Notes: a model not told the origin generated them from the sequence alone. A DNA stretch of 64,000 nucleotides from Hyposmocoma kahamanoa (GCF_003589595.1 NW_020654878.1:1171450-1235449); one strand, 5' to 3'. Shown: positions 21,481 through 32,030, counted from the stretch's first letter. Program-made: numbers and translations.

Positions 21481-21899
21481 AAAGTTACAATTGTGTTTTC
21501 TGTAAAAAAATCAGTTTCAATGTTTCAAGACATAGTAAACGAACTTTATTTCGTCCCATTATCTGCACCCTATAACCCTCTAATTTATCTCTATGCACGG
21601 TCTTCAAAAATGCTCTTCCACAGATTACGCCAAAATCATTACATAAGAACGCGTCAGCGAAACACGTGCGCGAATAATCTCATGTCCATCGTTAGCCGGG
21701 CATTCACCCGTTGCGCCTGCGCACAGAGCCAGTGTTATGCAAAATGCACACTGCATTCCTTGGACGTGTTAGAATATAATACAAATGTTTGTCCGTTAAG
21801 TTATAAAAAGAATGTTAATGATAAAGTTTTACAATACATTTAATATTTATGTATTATAACAATATGAGTATAATTAATATAATATAACAGAATTTACCT

Positions 21900-22022
21900 G
21901 GGGGCCTTACCCTTCAAAACGGAAACGCAGTAATGTTCATATTACTATTTAGCCGTAGAAATAAGCAAAGTGGTTATACTTCTCTGGACGAATTCTTTCA
22001 AAAGCAGTTAGTTCTACTGCTA
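21900..22022 (-). repeat. Family M element, copy 6 (5' part)
   Basis: Minus-strand first ~120 bp: CTTACCCTTCAAAACGGAAA through GCAAAGTGG to GTTCTACTGC. Confidence 0.8.
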
Positions 22023-22145
22023 TAAAAATGTGTTATTATACTGCTCCACCGTATGGAAGCACCACAACACTCTTGTTAACGCAGAATCGGCTTGCGGCGT
22101 TCTTGTTTTACCACAGTTCTCGTGTTAAGTATTATTATCTCTATG

Positions 22146-22368
22146 AGCTGTAAAGGTCCTTGTGAAAGAGTTCGTCCAGGGAAGTACTGCTAACTTACCT
22201 ATTTCTGTCGCCAAGCAGTAATGTGAGCATTACTGCGTTCCGGTTTTGAAGGGTAAGTGTGACTTGAGACTTGTTATGTCTCAAGGTGACAGGCACTGTG
22301 GAATTCCCCTTCAGATCTTTGCGATTTAAAGCTCTGAGTGGCACTGCATCTGTTACGAACAGATGTGT
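22146..22368 (+). repeat. Family M element, copy 7 (3' truncated)
   Basis: Plus strand from GCTGTAAAGGTCCTTGTGAA through GAGCATTACTGCGTTCCGG and AGCTCTGAGTGGCACTGC. It lacks the final CAGGCGCACGACTTG block and A-tail. Confidence 0.85.
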
Positions 22369-23200
22369 TGCCGTTATTCGATATTATGTGAAAAAATTCG
22401 ATGCGCTTTAGTTGCGGCCGTTCGGTCGTTCCTATCGCCGTTCCGCCATTGTATCGTCTCGGATCATAATGAAATATGACCTTTGCACCTTCGGAGGCTT
22501 TCATTTGTCAGTCGATGACGCCGACAAGCCATCGTCGGGTACGTACGGACGCGTTCCGAAAATCGCAGGATGATAGTTTCTTTGCCAACCTGTGTTTAGC
22601 CGCGTCACACGAGCTCTAATTCCACGGATATAAAGCTTTTCCTCACTGGATTCGTTATTGATAAGTTTGGTGAAACAGATTCATAAAGTGAATCTGTGCT
22701 GGCAAGTTGGTAAGGGCTGAACAAGGCCACACACAAGTCTTCTTACCACAACCAAGTTGAGGATGTCTTAAAAAGAGTATGTGTATGAAAACATTCATAC
22801 TGAATCTTAGCAAGTGGAAGTATGTGCCTACTCCGATGGGAAAAGAGCGAGAAGTGTGTGTACAGAAAAGAAACAATTTCAATTACCAATGATTCAGCGC
22901 ACTTTAAAAAAAGCATCGATAATCGTTGAGTAATATGCAAAACACAGCTCATGAATGCATTGTTCTCGGACGGACGCAACCCTGAGTTAATAATGCTGCC
23001 AAAGATGACTAATCATTAGCCCCGGCGCTTCCCGTCTCGAAGGTTTGTTTTCACTCAATTTTTGCCCGTTGGTAATGAGGGGCATTCCACCCTACTTCTG
23101 CGAGGCAGCGTCAGGAATGCATTTGAATATTCGGTATGGTACCAGACACTGTATATTAAAGATTAGAAACCTTTTTTAATATTAACAACGTCACAATAGA
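22369..23200. other. Unannotated stretch, locally GC-richer
   Basis: 22,380-22,640 has many CG dinucleotides compared with its surroundings but no recognised repeat or coding block. The rest is AT-rich and featureless. Confidence 0.5.
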
Positions 23201-23203
23201 TAC

Positions 23204-23274
23204 AGCGGTGATAACTCAGCGGGAGAACTTTTTCAATTGACTGGTCAACACGGATCGAATCCCCGTGGCGGCAT
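23204..23274 (+). repeat. Solitary tRNA-like head
   Basis: TAACTCAGCGGGAGA resembles an A-box and GGATCGAATCCCCGTGGC a B-box plus T-arm at about tRNA spacing. The 5' acceptor strand does not pair, so it is a relic or SINE head, not a tRNA gene. Confidence 0.35.
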
Positions 23275-23439
23275 GTAGATATCTATGACTATAATTTGGG
23301 ATAATATTTGATCTTTAAAGATATAGGTGATTGGGATCAATTGATATTGTAAAGTGTGGAGAAACAATGGATATTGCAAATGTGCACTTTCAATATCAAC
23401 AAATTACGATAATCTCAGTACAGAGTACTAAAAAAACTG

Positions 23440-23862
23440 ACCTCAATAGTACGTGGAATTACGTCTATTTGCTAAGTTTTATTGAAATATCCCCTAGTTC
23501 GCCATTATACAGGACTTGACACTGGAGATAATAAAAATCGGTTCTCACTACTCAAAGTATATTGAGAGAAAAACGCCTTGAATTGGAGAAATAGCAAAAT
23601 CAACCATTAAAGTAATTGCTCCTAAATTAATGTTAGGCGCTATTTATGAAAATGAATCTTCATGCGTGAACAGCCACCCTTCGAGGTGGATGATTTTCTT
23701 CAAAATGAAATGGGACCACTATGGAAGTACCCCCTTTCCAACAAAAAAAGAATTATAAAAATCGGTTCACAAATACCGGAGTTATCGCGTAACATACATA
23801 CAAAAAAAAGAACATACAGTCGATTTGAGAATCTCCTCCTTTTTAAAGTCGGTTAAAAATGA
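23440..23862 (-). repeat. Family R repeat, copy 5 (with internal extra sequence)
   Basis: The right end (AAACTGACCTCAATAGTACG) lies at 23,440 and the left end (CCTCCTTTTTAAAGTCGG) near 23,860 on the minus strand. About 130 bp between 23,515 and 23,645 do not match other copies. Confidence 0.7.
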
Positions 23863-23892
23863 AATACATTTGTTGAGATTTTTTGTGAAACA

Positions 23893-24112
23893 ACTTCACT
23901 GGTTTTGTTATGATTTTGAATACAAAAAAGATCGAACACACTGAAAAATTTTCGTCGACCCGGTGGGACTTGAAGCCCACGTCCATGCTGGACCGTGGCA
24001 TTGCTCTAACCATCTGAGCCACGGGTCCAGTTACCGAATTGTCAAAATTCTCTTATGCGTTTTTGTTATAGATCTTTGTCATGTCGCTAGTGACATCTAG
24101 TGAGAGATTTTG
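23893..24112 (-). repeat. Family B-like SINE, copy 5, with intact pol III boxes
   Basis: On the minus strand the head reads CCCGTGGCTCAGATGGTTAG (A-box) and GGGCTTCAAGTCCCACCGG (B-box-like), followed by the TGTTCGATCTTTTTTGTATT tail shared with family B. The leader is diverged from other B copies. This is the most tRNA-like head in the window. Confidence 0.8.
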
Positions 24113-24234
24113 GAATAACCTTTTAATCGCGGCAAAATTAAAATTGCAAATTAACATAAACAGTAAATGTGTCATAACGAAACTCAAAAACTAAACAAAC
24201 GAATATTTTTATAAGCCTTGCGCGGTACCTCCGA

Positions 24235-24410
24235 TTCATATCAGTTCCGAACCCGAGAAACGAGGGTCCGAAATGTCACAGGGATCATTTTACTCTAGGT
24301 GTACAAGCGATATTTGTATTTTCTCGGACTTGAATAGGACTTAGTGCACAAGCGACATCCAAAGTGGGTTCGACTTTTCTAGATTTGTACAGTCTCGGAT
24401 TCGGAACTTT
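24235..24410 (+). repeat. Dispersed repeat S, copy 2 (empty site)
   Basis: Contains the uninterrupted AGGTGTACAAGCGATATT that corresponds to the filled site at 20.77 kb. Confidence 0.75.
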
Positions 24411-24576
24411 TTATTACAATTCAGTTTAAAATGTGTAAGTTATTAACTATTCAAATACAAAAGATAATTAACATACTTACGTGTTTTTGTATAAACAAAA
24501 ACAGCCAAAGTACATCGAAAATTATAATTTCTTCGAAAGAAATTCCTGTCTTTTTTAAAATAAATAAATAATAAAC

Positions 24577-24797
24577 GAATAAGTCGTGCGCCTGGTGGTA
24601 AGCGACACGCCTATCCATGACAGTTGCAGTGCCACTCAGAGCTTTAAATTGCAAAGACCTGAGGAACACTGCCACCCTGAGATACAAGTTGACAAGTCCG
24701 ACGTGCCGGTAATTTTACCAGCACTCTTACCCTTCAAAACCGAAGAGTTGTATTGCTTACATTACTGCTTGGCGACAGAAATAGGTAAGGTGGCACG
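24577..24797 (-). repeat. Family M element, copy 8
   Basis: Minus-strand copy from GTCGTGCGCCTGGTGGTAAG to ATAGGTAAGGTGGCA, where a foldback element has inserted. Confidence 0.85.
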
Positions 24798-24952
24798 ACG
24801 CTTGAAAGGCAAAATGGAATAAGCGACACTTCTGGTCATATTGAGTTATATATACCGTTGAAATGAGAAACATTAACTGATTCCAATGGTATGTATGTAT
24901 AACTCTATATGACCAGAAGTGTCGCTTATGCCATTTTGCTTTTCAAGCGTCG
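24796..24952. mobile_element. Foldback element with ~65-bp arms, GGCA duplication
   Basis: 157 bp. The left arm starts CGACGCTTGAAA and the right arm ends TTTTCAAGCGTCG. The arms match over about 65 bp with few mismatches. It sits in family M copy 8 and is flanked by GGCA at 24,792-24,795 and 24,953-24,956. It has no coding capacity. A transcript would form a near-perfect hairpin. The superfamily is open: a 4-bp duplication is unusual for hAT, mariner or PIF elements. Confidence 0.85.
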
Positions 24953-24959
24953 GGCAGTT

Positions 24960-27757
24960 CAATTCATTATCCAGTAAAAGGAATTTCAGTAAGGTATAAA
25001 ACATTTCGTCGTTAGGGACACTTCTAATTTGCGGTTAGAGTTTAGAGAGGTTCATCGTTTTATAAAAAAAGACTGTGTTTAAATGTCAAAGTTTAAACTG
25101 AATCCCAAAGATCCCAACCTAAATTGAAAACTAACCATACTAAAAAGCTTCTTTAGGGACTTACCACGTTTATTCACACGGCATCGTCTTGAGCTTGCCA
25201 GAAAAACTTTTATTTCCATCTAATAAGTGCGAAATAGTTATTTTTGATACAAGTGCGGAAAGTTAGTCATTATTCACGAGTCTCGAGGCTTCTTGGCCCG
25301 AGCCAGAGGCGAGGGTCAAGACTCGAGACAAGTGAAAATGACAAATCCGCACGTGCATCAAACGACGTTTTTTAATACATTTGCGAAAAAACTACATTGA
25401 AAGTAAAATAAAACAGTATTTAAAAAAAAACTCATTTTCTGCTAGTAAATTAAAATAATGAAATACAACCACTGCAACCATTATTTAAAAGTCTATGGAA
25501 ATCTAGTTCTAACGTGCTGTTTTTGTTTATTTTCTGTAATATCAGTCGGTAACCACTTTTCTTATTATGAAGTCCTGGTACTTTTGTTTAAACTTCTTTA
25601 GGAACCCGTGCACGGTAGTGAGATACAATTTATCTGTTATACATAGAACAAATATATACATAAAAATCTCGCCTGTCACCCATTCAGGGGTAGGCAGAGA
25701 CTGTGGACCACCACTCGATACGTTCATTATATAGTATTTATAAATAAATATAAGTTTTAATGACGAATGACTTACGTCACAAAGCACATAAATATACAAC
25801 TTCTTTAGTTCTGTGCTTAAGATTTGAAACAACAGTAAATTTTAAAAAAACTGGAAAAGTAAAAAGCACTAGTGCGAAAATTCCAACTTTCGGCACGATT
25901 TGTAGTACGAAAAATACCACGTTTTGAGCAACTGTATTAAAAAAGACGTTGCATAATGGTCGGCAGACGCACATAAGGCGAAAAGTGCTCCATTTGTGTA
26001 TATTTTTATATAAGTATATATTTTTGTGTGTTCCTTATAGTGTTGAAAAATGTGAAGAGAATGATACATCGGAAACATACGCCTTTAGAATTAAAGTTAC
26101 AAATTAATGACGTAACAAATGAATTTGACTTATGTGCTTTTGCCGGTAGAAGTGTTAAATATAAGAGTCTAAATGTCTTCCGTTGATTCCGCATAAAAGT
26201 GAAAGTGTTGAATTAACAAAACTTTGGAAAAAATATACGGTACAATTAAGGATACACTGATTACAATGCGATGTGAAAACACGGTTTCTAACAATTTTCA
26301 TGACAGGAAAAAAGACCACTAAATTACTTGGAAATTTTACAAGAAAACAGCTGTACTCAATAGGTACATTACATATTATACCAATGACATTCTATCATAT
26401 CAACTGAACTAATTAGAAAACGTAATAATTTTCAAATGGATTTAATTCGGTCTGTAAAAAAATTAATTCAGAAATGAAGCCCGGGCCCTGCCACACGACT
26501 CAAGCAAAATGAGTCGTATTAGTACGGAAAACATTTTAATTCGTGCTGAGGTAGTATGGACTTATAAATGAATGACAAACCTAGAATTTTCGCTCGTAGC
26601 ATAAAATCTTTATGTCCAGCTCCAGCTTAATGCGAAATCTCGACAAGTCTGGTGCCTCCTTTAACTTAAAGCATACACCAACCTTATTAAATACTTACGT
26701 GTTTGTGGCAAGAATTACCAACATACAATGTAGTATTCATGCACAATCGAATGGCATTATAAACAAACAGATATTATGATATGGCCATAAACGAACAGGC
26801 ACCAGGCATGCAGGTAATCGCAAAAACATCCTAGTAATTTCCGAACCCTAATCCCCTGCCCACAAACAGAGCATTAACCCTATGCACCGTGAACTTAACG
26901 CCAAAGGTAAGGTAACATCGTTTTATACTAGAGCCGACATTATCGTGGTGACTTTGACAGATCGTTTTAGTACGAACAAAAATACCAAAAGATGATAACA
27001 CATGGCAGATTACAAGCAAAGTCTATGGTTACGACAAAGTCATAAAGCATTAAGAAATAATAATTGGTAACACCGATGTAAATGTATGTCATCTTTTATT
27101 CAAATTTCTCAACAATAACAACTTTATCTATTTGAATTTATTTTGAAAAGGTATAACAAATTCTATGCATATCATTCTGTGAATTTTAAAAGCAATGTCC
27201 ATTGGCTAGTCGAACCGGCATTGGAACTTTCGGACCAATCACAACCAACCTCCGACGCGCTATCTACCTAGCAATATTTTGGAAACTTTATATCATCAAC
27301 TAACGAACTTTGAAACGAACATTCAAACCCTTTACATATTGTACGATTTAATGAAAAACCATTTTTCTATTTAACACTTACATATTTGTTACACAAAAAC
27401 ACTTTAGGAATAAGGAAGTAATAAAGAATAATTCATCTGGAAAAGATGAATGTTTAAATTTTTTAAATGCTCATTAGCCACTCTCAAAATATTCTAAAAT
27501 GTATATTGTTTCGTTGTAGCAAGCGTTCGGAATAAGATTTTAATTCAATAAATCAAAATAATGAGCCTTAATTGGATTTTAATGTTAAATAAGTCCAGAA
27601 CACCGACGCATAATTAAAATGTAAAATAATATTATTTGTAATTATACAAGTACGAACTTCTAGGTTGATTGCGAACGTCAAACGTTATGTTTATGTCAGG
27701 TTGGAAGACTAGAGTATGTGGCAGGTTTCAAAAATGGATATCAGAACAACCGTTTTC
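24960..27757. other. Unannotated stretch with one foldback
   Basis: About 2.8 kb. Arms AGTGCGGAAAGTTAGTCATT (25,252) and the complement of AAAATGACAAATCCGCACG (25,335-25,353), with CTCGAG near the loop, form an imperfect foldback at about 25,240-25,365. Related AGTGCGAAAATTCC sequence occurs at 25,870. Several overlapping minus-strand ORFs at 25.5-26.2 kb have no motifs. Nothing else is recognised. Confidence 0.5.
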
Positions 27758-27869
27758 CCTACCCTTAAAATAGGAACTCAATAATGCTCACATTATCAAT
27801 TAGCGACAGAAACAGGTACGATGGCAGTACTTTCTAGAACAAACTCTTTCAGAGCGATCTCTGCGGCTA
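27758..27869 (-). repeat. Family M element, copy 9 (5' part)
   Basis: Minus strand, diverged: CTACCCTTAAAATAGGAACT through GAACAAACTCTTTCAG. It is immediately followed by the MITE at 27,878. Confidence 0.7.
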
Positions 27870-27877
27870 CTTAAAAC

Positions 27878-28256
27878 CTTAGAATAATAACGCATAGAAA
27901 CCTAGTCCGCACACGCTAAGTGAGGCAAATTGAAGCGCTCCCAATGGGCCTACACGAGCGGGCGGGCATTCAGTGCTCAAGGTCAACTTGCACCGCGAAC
28001 AGCTCAAGAATTTTAGCTAAAACTGACGAAATGTGCGGTAAATGAGTGTAGAAATACGTCATATAAACATAAAATAGATACTAACATCACATTCCACAAG
28101 GATGTAATACGTTTCAACTTGTATTTGTTATATAAATATTCACTAAAACCGAAAATTAACCTACTACTAAAACTAGCCTACATGAATTTGATTTTTGCCT
28201 CACTTGTGACAGTTCGTTTGATATGAAACTATCATTCTATGCGTTATTATTCTAAG
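27878..28256 (-). mobile_element. MITE with CTTAGAATAATAACGC ends, copy 2 (8-bp TSD)
   Basis: 379 bp, the reverse orientation of copy 1 at 8122. It is alignable over its full length and flanked by exact CTTAAAAC at 27,870-27,877 and 28,257-28,264. Both copies have subterminal GTGAGGCAAA-type motifs and a GC-rich segment (CGGGCGGGC) near one end. No ORF. Confidence 0.92.
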
Positions 28257-28335
28257 CTTAAAACCTATTCGCACTTGCTCCAATATGATATTTAGGAGGC
28301 GACTCATGCTGGCAAGCCGTCGGCGTTTTGAGTAG

Positions 28336-28637
28336 GACCTCTACGGTCCTCGTGAAAGAGTTCGTCTTGGGAAGTACTGCCACCTTACCTATTTCTGTCA
28401 CCAAACAGTAATGTAAGCATTACTGTGTTCCGGTTAAGAAGGGCAAAAGTGCTGGGGAAATTACAGACACATGGGACTTGTTAACTTATATCTCAGGGTC
28501 ACGGGCGCAGTGACAACGCCTACAACATCTTTGCGATTTAAAGCTCTGAATGGCACTGCAACTGTTATGGATAGGCGTGTCGCTTACCACCAGGTGCACG
28601 ACTTGTTCATCACGTCACTTGGTAATACTCATATTAA
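28336..28637 (+). repeat. Family M element, copy 10, near full length
   Basis: Plus strand: ACGGTCCTCGTGAAAGAG start, GTAATGTAAGCATTACTGTG, GGGACTTGTTAACTTATATC, TTTAAAGCTCTGAATGGC, CAGGTGCACGACTTGTTCAT, and a short A-run at the end. It contains a 60-codon chance ORF. Confidence 0.88.
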
Positions 28638-29039
28638 AAAAACTACCCGCTAATATTGCAATTAAATCGAGAAATATAAATCAATGTAACATAAATTATT
28701 TAATGATGACAACATGAACAATGTTAATGTTAAGGTAAAAGATACTCGTTGAATATGTTTAGTCAGTCAATGAGAGACGGTTGCAAGATTGCTGGTCATG
28801 ATGATCCAGGGCGCTGATAAAATGCAGATATTATCGAGTTCTTAAGCGATTTTTATACATAGGAAATGAAAGTACTGTTTCCTAACTAAATCGCGTATGT
28901 AATATGCTTTTTCAAACAACGTTTCGGGCCCTTTTCACATCCAATCGTCACGGTTTACTGATATTCATAAAATTTACATAATTTTTCTTTTCTTCTATTT
29001 AAGCATATATAATTTATACGCATTTTTGCAAATGACGGT

Positions 29040-29190
29040 ACTGATTATCAATGTTTACACTGTGCCAGGCTTTGCATGGCCGTTGCGCAGGCGCAGGCAT
29101 TTCCTGTGGCGCGGGGGCGGGGGTGAAGAAGGCGGGAGGGAGGGGCGTGAGAGCCGTGGCTTAGGAATGCCAGTCGGTATGTAACGGGAA
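29040..29190. promoter_or_regulatory. GC-rich CpG-bearing block with NRF-1-like site
   Basis: A short GC island in AT-rich DNA. TGCGCAGGCGCA at 29,084-29,095 resembles the NRF-1 half-site pair (YGCGCAYGCGCR-type). GGGGGCGGGGG and GGGAGGGAGGGGCG are GC-box/Sp-KLF-like. Such blocks mark housekeeping promoters in animals, but no downstream first exon is identifiable, so promoter function is inference. It could equally be the GC-rich end of a transposon. Confidence 0.35.
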
Positions 29191-29989
29191 GCAATAGAGC
29201 TCCTAGGCATAGATAATGAAGCCTCTAAATCTAGACTTTTCTGTTGGTCCTAGACTTTGAGTTTGTTTTCAAAGATTATGAGAAAAGGAAACTTTTTACG
29301 CATTACTTCCGAAGTTTTATCTATGACACTTTTTTGTATGCGAGTTAAAATCATGTCAGAACTGGGTTCGTCTTACGCGCGTTATCGCTAACCCATCCAG
29401 GACCCCAATTCAGAACTCTTCGATATTTGAACCGAACCGTTCGATTGCATTCGTTATGGAATCGAAGGGCGCTTTCTGAGATCGAGAAAATCGGGACTAT
29501 ATTTAAAATAATAACAAATATCCACGTTACTTTGCTTTGTAAACAATAGGACGTTCGGTAACTTTCATTCGGTCTACAAACGGTCTGAAAAACGTTTGTA
29601 TCCGTGACGTCATTTCGGTTCGGCTTCGAATACGACAGATTGACTTTCGATTCGGGTGTTGTGAATAAAAATGAAAAGAAAATCGGTCGACAATTGAGTT
29701 ATCGTAAGGTTCAGAATCGACCCCCAGGTAACGAAGGCATTAATCTCAAGCTTTGTTCCCAGGTGGTCTCATAACGAAGCTAAAGTTACAGTAACGGATC
29801 TCGTAACGACGGGACGTTAGAACGACATAATATAACACCTCAAAGTGGTTAACTCAAGTTCTGACTTCATTTTATTTAACATTAATAATCTAGGCAGATT
29901 CTCTTGTGAAGAATTAGCAAGAAACTCTATCGCTTTGTAAATCGTCAGTCGCAAAACATCATCATCTCGTTACGGAATAGCTGTGTAAC
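29191..29989. other. Unannotated stretch with a perfect CRE palindrome
   Basis: TGACGTCA at 29,605-29,612 is a perfect cAMP-response-element palindrome. CG dinucleotides are frequent at 29,370-29,820. No coding sequence is recognised. Confidence 0.45.
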
Positions 29990-30106
29990 TGTAGCTGAGA
30001 AACTCAGTGGTCGAACGCTTACGATTCGACTCCTGGGCCGATAGAAATATTTCTACGGCCTACATTTATTTCTCTCGTGAATTTGGTTGTGACTTGTGTG
30101 GTGGTG
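29990..30106 (+). repeat. Family A SINE, copy 5, left part
   Basis: Degenerate head (GTGGTCGAACGCTTACGATT), then CTCGTGAATTTGGTTGTGAC. The copy is broken by the insertion at 30,107-30,397 and resumes at 30,398 with TTGGTTGTCTATGTGTATG to about 30,490, ending in (ATT)n. Confidence 0.75.
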
Positions 30107-30113
30107 TAAAATT

Positions 30114-30390
30114 CGACGGCCTCTGTGGTCGAGTTGCTTGCACACCGGTTTTCATGGTGTCGCCACCCCTGAGGTCCCGGGTTCGATCCCCGCCCGGGTC
30201 AGTGTAGAAAACTAACTTTGTCTCGTGTCTGGGTGTTTGTGGTACCGTCGTTGTTTCCGTTTCCATAACACATGTGTTTTAACTACTTACTTTGGGGTCA
30301 GAGCAACTTGTGTGATGTTGCCTAATATAATCAATTATTTGGTGAAGTGTGAGTTGTCCATAAAAATAAGTAGACAAAAAATTATTTTTT
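30114..30390 (+). repeat. Family C tRNA-like SINE, copy 1, nested in family A
   Basis: Head GGCCTCTGTGGTCGAGTTGC (A-box-like) and GGGTTCGATCCCCGCCC (strong B-box), then GTCTCGTGTCTGGGTG and TCCGTTTCCATAACACA. TAAAATT flanks it at 30,107-30,113 and 30,391-30,397. The second copy is at 34.92 kb. Confidence 0.78.
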
Positions 30391-30397
30391 TAAAATT

Positions 30398-30490
30398 TTG
30401 GTTGTCTATGTGTATGTCTATGGCACCTGTTATGCAGGGTTTCCCTAGTGCGGTATGAGTCTATACACGTTATTATTATTATTATTATAT
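30398..30490 (+). repeat. Family A SINE, copy 5, right part
   Basis: Continuation of the copy interrupted at 30,107: the CTATGGCACC and CAGGGTTTCCCTAGTGCGG blocks, then (ATT)n. Confidence 0.8.
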
Positions 30491-30634
30491 TATGTTTGAG
30501 ATTTTATTTTTCGTGAGTTGCAGTGGTAATTGTGCAAGTACTTTTATCAACACACGTGTTGTTCAAGTGTCACGCGAATTAATGTTTTTATTCCCATTTG
30601 TAAGTTCGTCATTGTACCATACGTAAGTTTTAGC

Positions 30635-30912
30635 AGTAGGAAACCTCCATGTGAAAGGGTTCGTTCAGGGCATTAGTGCCACCTTACCTACTTCTGCTAC
30701 GAAGCAGTAATGTAAGAATGATTGCGTTCCGGTTTTGAAGGGTAAGGATGCTTTACATGTACATGGGACTTGTTAACTTTTGTCTCAGCGTGACGGGCGA
30801 TCTTTGCGATTTAAATCTCTGAGTGGCACCGCAACTGTTGCGGACAGGCGTGTCGCTTACCAACAGGCGCACGACTTGTTGCGTCCCGTTACTTGGTATC
30901 ATAAAAAAAGTT
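30635..30912 (+). repeat. Family M element, copy 11, full length
   Basis: Plus strand: GCAGTAGGAAACCTCCATGTG start, TTGCGTTCCGGTTTTGAAGG, GCGATTTAAATCTCTGAGTG, GGCGCACGACTTGTTGCGTC, and an A-run at 30,901. Confidence 0.88.
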
Positions 30913-30952
30913 CTACAATCAAAATTGTGAATAACTGTGTATATGTATATAA

Positions 30953-31101
30953 ATAACACACATACACACACACACACGAACACACAACATAGCCCCGCAC
31001 TAGGGAAACCCTCGCGGGTGCCATGAACACTCACATAGACAACCACAAATATGTTACCCAAATTCACGAGAGAAATAAATGTAGGGCATACAAATATTTC
31101 T
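30953..31101 (-). repeat. Family A SINE, copy 6, 5' truncated
   Basis: The tail and body only (minus strand), from the expanded CACACA-rich tail to AAATATTTCT. The tRNA-like head is missing, the usual result of incomplete reverse transcription. Confidence 0.85.
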
Positions 31102-31264
31102 ATTATATTACTAGTTACGTTTGATTTGGTGCGTAATGTGGCAACAGGCTTATAGCACTACCTAAGGCTGGAGAAATTGCTACTTAGCAATAAAGCCGGC
31201 TGTTGTAGTTTTGCTTACTCTATGATAGTTATATTAGATTGCCAGATTGACTGAATGTTTGCAG

Positions 31265-31735
31265 TTAATGCGTGATGTCGTAATCAACTTCACGCGTAAT
31301 CAAAAACTCATTTACATCATAAAAACAATTTGTCACAAGCAATTCAAATAGTATTTTCTTAAATCTAGACGTAGGTAACATTCTTATATCGTCAGGTAAT
31401 ACATTATATAATGTTACGCACATTTTATAGCAATTCCTTTGAAAACATGTAGTAGTGTATGTGATACGTCGGGCCAAACAATAGGGATATCGGGTTAAAA
31501 AAGGAACATTTTTTGAAGTATATAAATACTATGTTTTTTGACAAAAATTCATATCTCAAATATATAAAGAAGGACGGGAAAATATTCTTAGTTTTTTAAA
31601 TAAGGGTTTACAGCTATCTCGCATACCAGCACCACACATCGCCTTTACGCACTTCTTCTGTGAGATAAAAGCTCGACTTATGTGAACAGAGTTATGTTCT
31701 CCATTTGAATTTAATAATCAAAATGACTTCTTGGT
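31265..31735 (-). pseudogene. LINE C-terminal remnant (RT thumb and tail region)
   Basis: A single minus-strand frame from about 31,735 to 31,265 reads FISQKKCVKAMCGAGMRDSC and then KPLFKKLRIFSRPSLYI. Two in-frame stops follow, then TRYPYCLARRITYTTTC, YNVLPDDIRM and LVTNCFYDVNEFL before the terminal stop. The QKK(C)VRA...DSC.PLF.KL...P.LYI and YN.LP..I...FK..L motifs are typical of the end of non-LTR retrotransposon ORF2. Apart from the two stops the frame is uninterrupted over 470 bp, so the copy is only moderately old. A relative of the first half is at 46.4-46.9 kb. Confidence 0.8.
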
Positions 31736-31739
31736 TGTC

Positions 31740-32030
31740 CTAAATAAGTTAAATAAAAATAAACAGATATTTATTCACATTTACAATATTTATTTCAAAA
31801 TATCATAAATACAAACATCGTGAACGAGCTGCAATGGCGCTCCCTTTGATGGATTTGTTATTTCTTAAAAAAAACCCTTTGCTGTTTTTTTTTCACCATC
31901 GTTTTAAATCCCTTAAATGGCAAACTTAATATATCAATAGGAATGTTATTATAAGAGCTTAAATGCAGTGCCCTTTAAATGAATTTGTGGCTTTGTCCCG
32001 ACGATTGCCACGAACGGGCAGTTAATTTTT
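31740..32030 (-). pseudogene. Second LINE 3' end (C-terminus traces and 3' UTR)
   Basis: Minus-strand frames with shifts give GNRRDKATNSFKGTAFKL and NNIPIDILSLPFKGFKTMV, like the final FKG.A.KLYN.LP..I region of LINE ORF2. The sequence then becomes AT-rich with several AATAAA signals to 31,743. It abuts the preceding remnant tail to head. Confidence 0.5.

Noticed and set aside
21493..21843. 116-codon plus-strand ORF containing APYNPLIYLYARSSKMLF, which resembles the NPxxY end of a GPCR helix 7 plus helix 8
   Set aside because: Only one five-residue motif fits. The start lies in the tail of a family R repeat, no other helix is visible upstream, and the rest of the frame is unlike a receptor tail. 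Chance is the simplest explanation; a tblastn search would decide.
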